This document shows, piece after piece, positions 63,895 to 64,000 of a stretch of 64,000 nt of DNA. Position 1 is the stretch's first letter. The number at the start of each line of letters is the position of its first letter. The notes under the pieces are model-generated. The model made no database searches, was not told where the DNA came from, and saw nothing but the letters and a program-made list of their open reading frames with translations. Origin of the DNA: Nakamurella multipartita DSM 44233 (GTDB lineage: Bacteria > Actinomycetota > Actinomycetes > Mycobacteriales > Nakamurellaceae); NCBI RefSeq assembly GCF_000024365.1, contig NC_013235.1, positions 310,001 through 374,000 on the forward strand, given 5' to 3'. Position numbers and translations under genes: made by a program.

Positions 63895-64000
63895 CCTCGT
63901 GGCCCGCTCGGTCTGTGATCGCGCGCGGGACGTCGGTCCTGGCCCGCCCCGGATCGGCGGATGATCGCGCAGCCGGGTTCGTTGCCCGCCGGACGGGGCA

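Overview
The window is high-GC chromosomal DNA from an actinobacterium. This is supported by many GTG starts, a bacterial proteasome activator with the C-terminal GQYL tail, an FprA-type ferredoxin-NADP reductase, an F420-type luciferase-like oxidoreductase, lipoproteins with actinobacterial lipoboxes, and LAL-type LuxR regulators. A member of the Nakamurellales/Frankiales side of the phylum would fit, but genus cannot be fixed from the sequence alone. No phage, insertion sequence, integrase, CRISPR array or rRNA was seen. Gene density is high and the order looks like ordinary core-plus-accessory chromosome.

Layout. 0-5.3 kb: two penicillin-binding-type lipoproteins (a class C serine hydrolase cut by the window edge, and a DacB-type peptidase) and a large ATP-binding LuxR regulator. 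5.5-12 kb: a secreted phosphoesterase with three 44-residue repeats; an agmatinase/aminotransferase/AsnC divergon likely for agmatine or polyamine catabolism; a cytochrome P450; a DUF1345 membrane protein. 12-20.3 kb: proteasome activator Bpa with a quinone oxidoreductase, GNAT, GAP-family and EamA membrane proteins, a zinc metallopeptidase, an MMPL-like protein, and a SnoaL/TetR pair with a clear operator. 20.3-29.8 kb: a DUF1365/FAD oxidoreductase pair, tRNA-Ser(UGA), GNAT, YbjQ, TauE/SafE, a broken DUF559-type gene, a HisC-type aminotransferase, acetoacetate-CoA ligase and a coupled lipoprotein.

29.8-35 kb: CsbD and a complete glucose-type PTS in two proteins, an EIIA-HPr-EI fusion and a EIIC-EIIB-EIIB' permease, so phosphate can pass from PEP to sugar using only these two products. 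Next to them is a short tRNA-like element with a strong terminator. 35-40.6 kb: a PD40 beta-propeller lipoprotein, YdeI, acyl-CoA dehydrogenase, and a CDP-alcohol phosphotransferase fused to a sulfatase-like domain. 40.7-45.7 kb: a tightly overlapping six-gene operon (MDR dehydrogenase, PTPS-like, GT4, flippase-like membrane protein, RibD/DHFR-like reductase, FkbM methyltransferase) that looks like an uncharacterised pathway for a glycosylated pterin- or deazapurine-like compound. 45.7-51 kb: two large LuxR-type regulators flanking DsrE and NTF2-fold genes. 51-58 kb: YceI, a membrane-anchored molybdopterin oxidoreductase, a fasciclin lipoprotein, aldo/keto reductase, FprA and LLM oxidoreductase.

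58.1-58.9 kb holds what I consider the most novel item: two 25-codon genes, each with its own near-identical promoter, whose peptides share the ending DCLYCSLPETD and a CxxxCxxC motif with the spacing of radical-SAM cluster loops. Codons differ between copies while the protein is kept, which argues for selection on the peptide. 58.9-64 kb: small hypothetical proteins, a PGPGW membrane protein, a cation/proton antiporter, glucose-6-phosphate dehydrogenase, a GAF/ANTAR regulator and a lysine-rich small protein.
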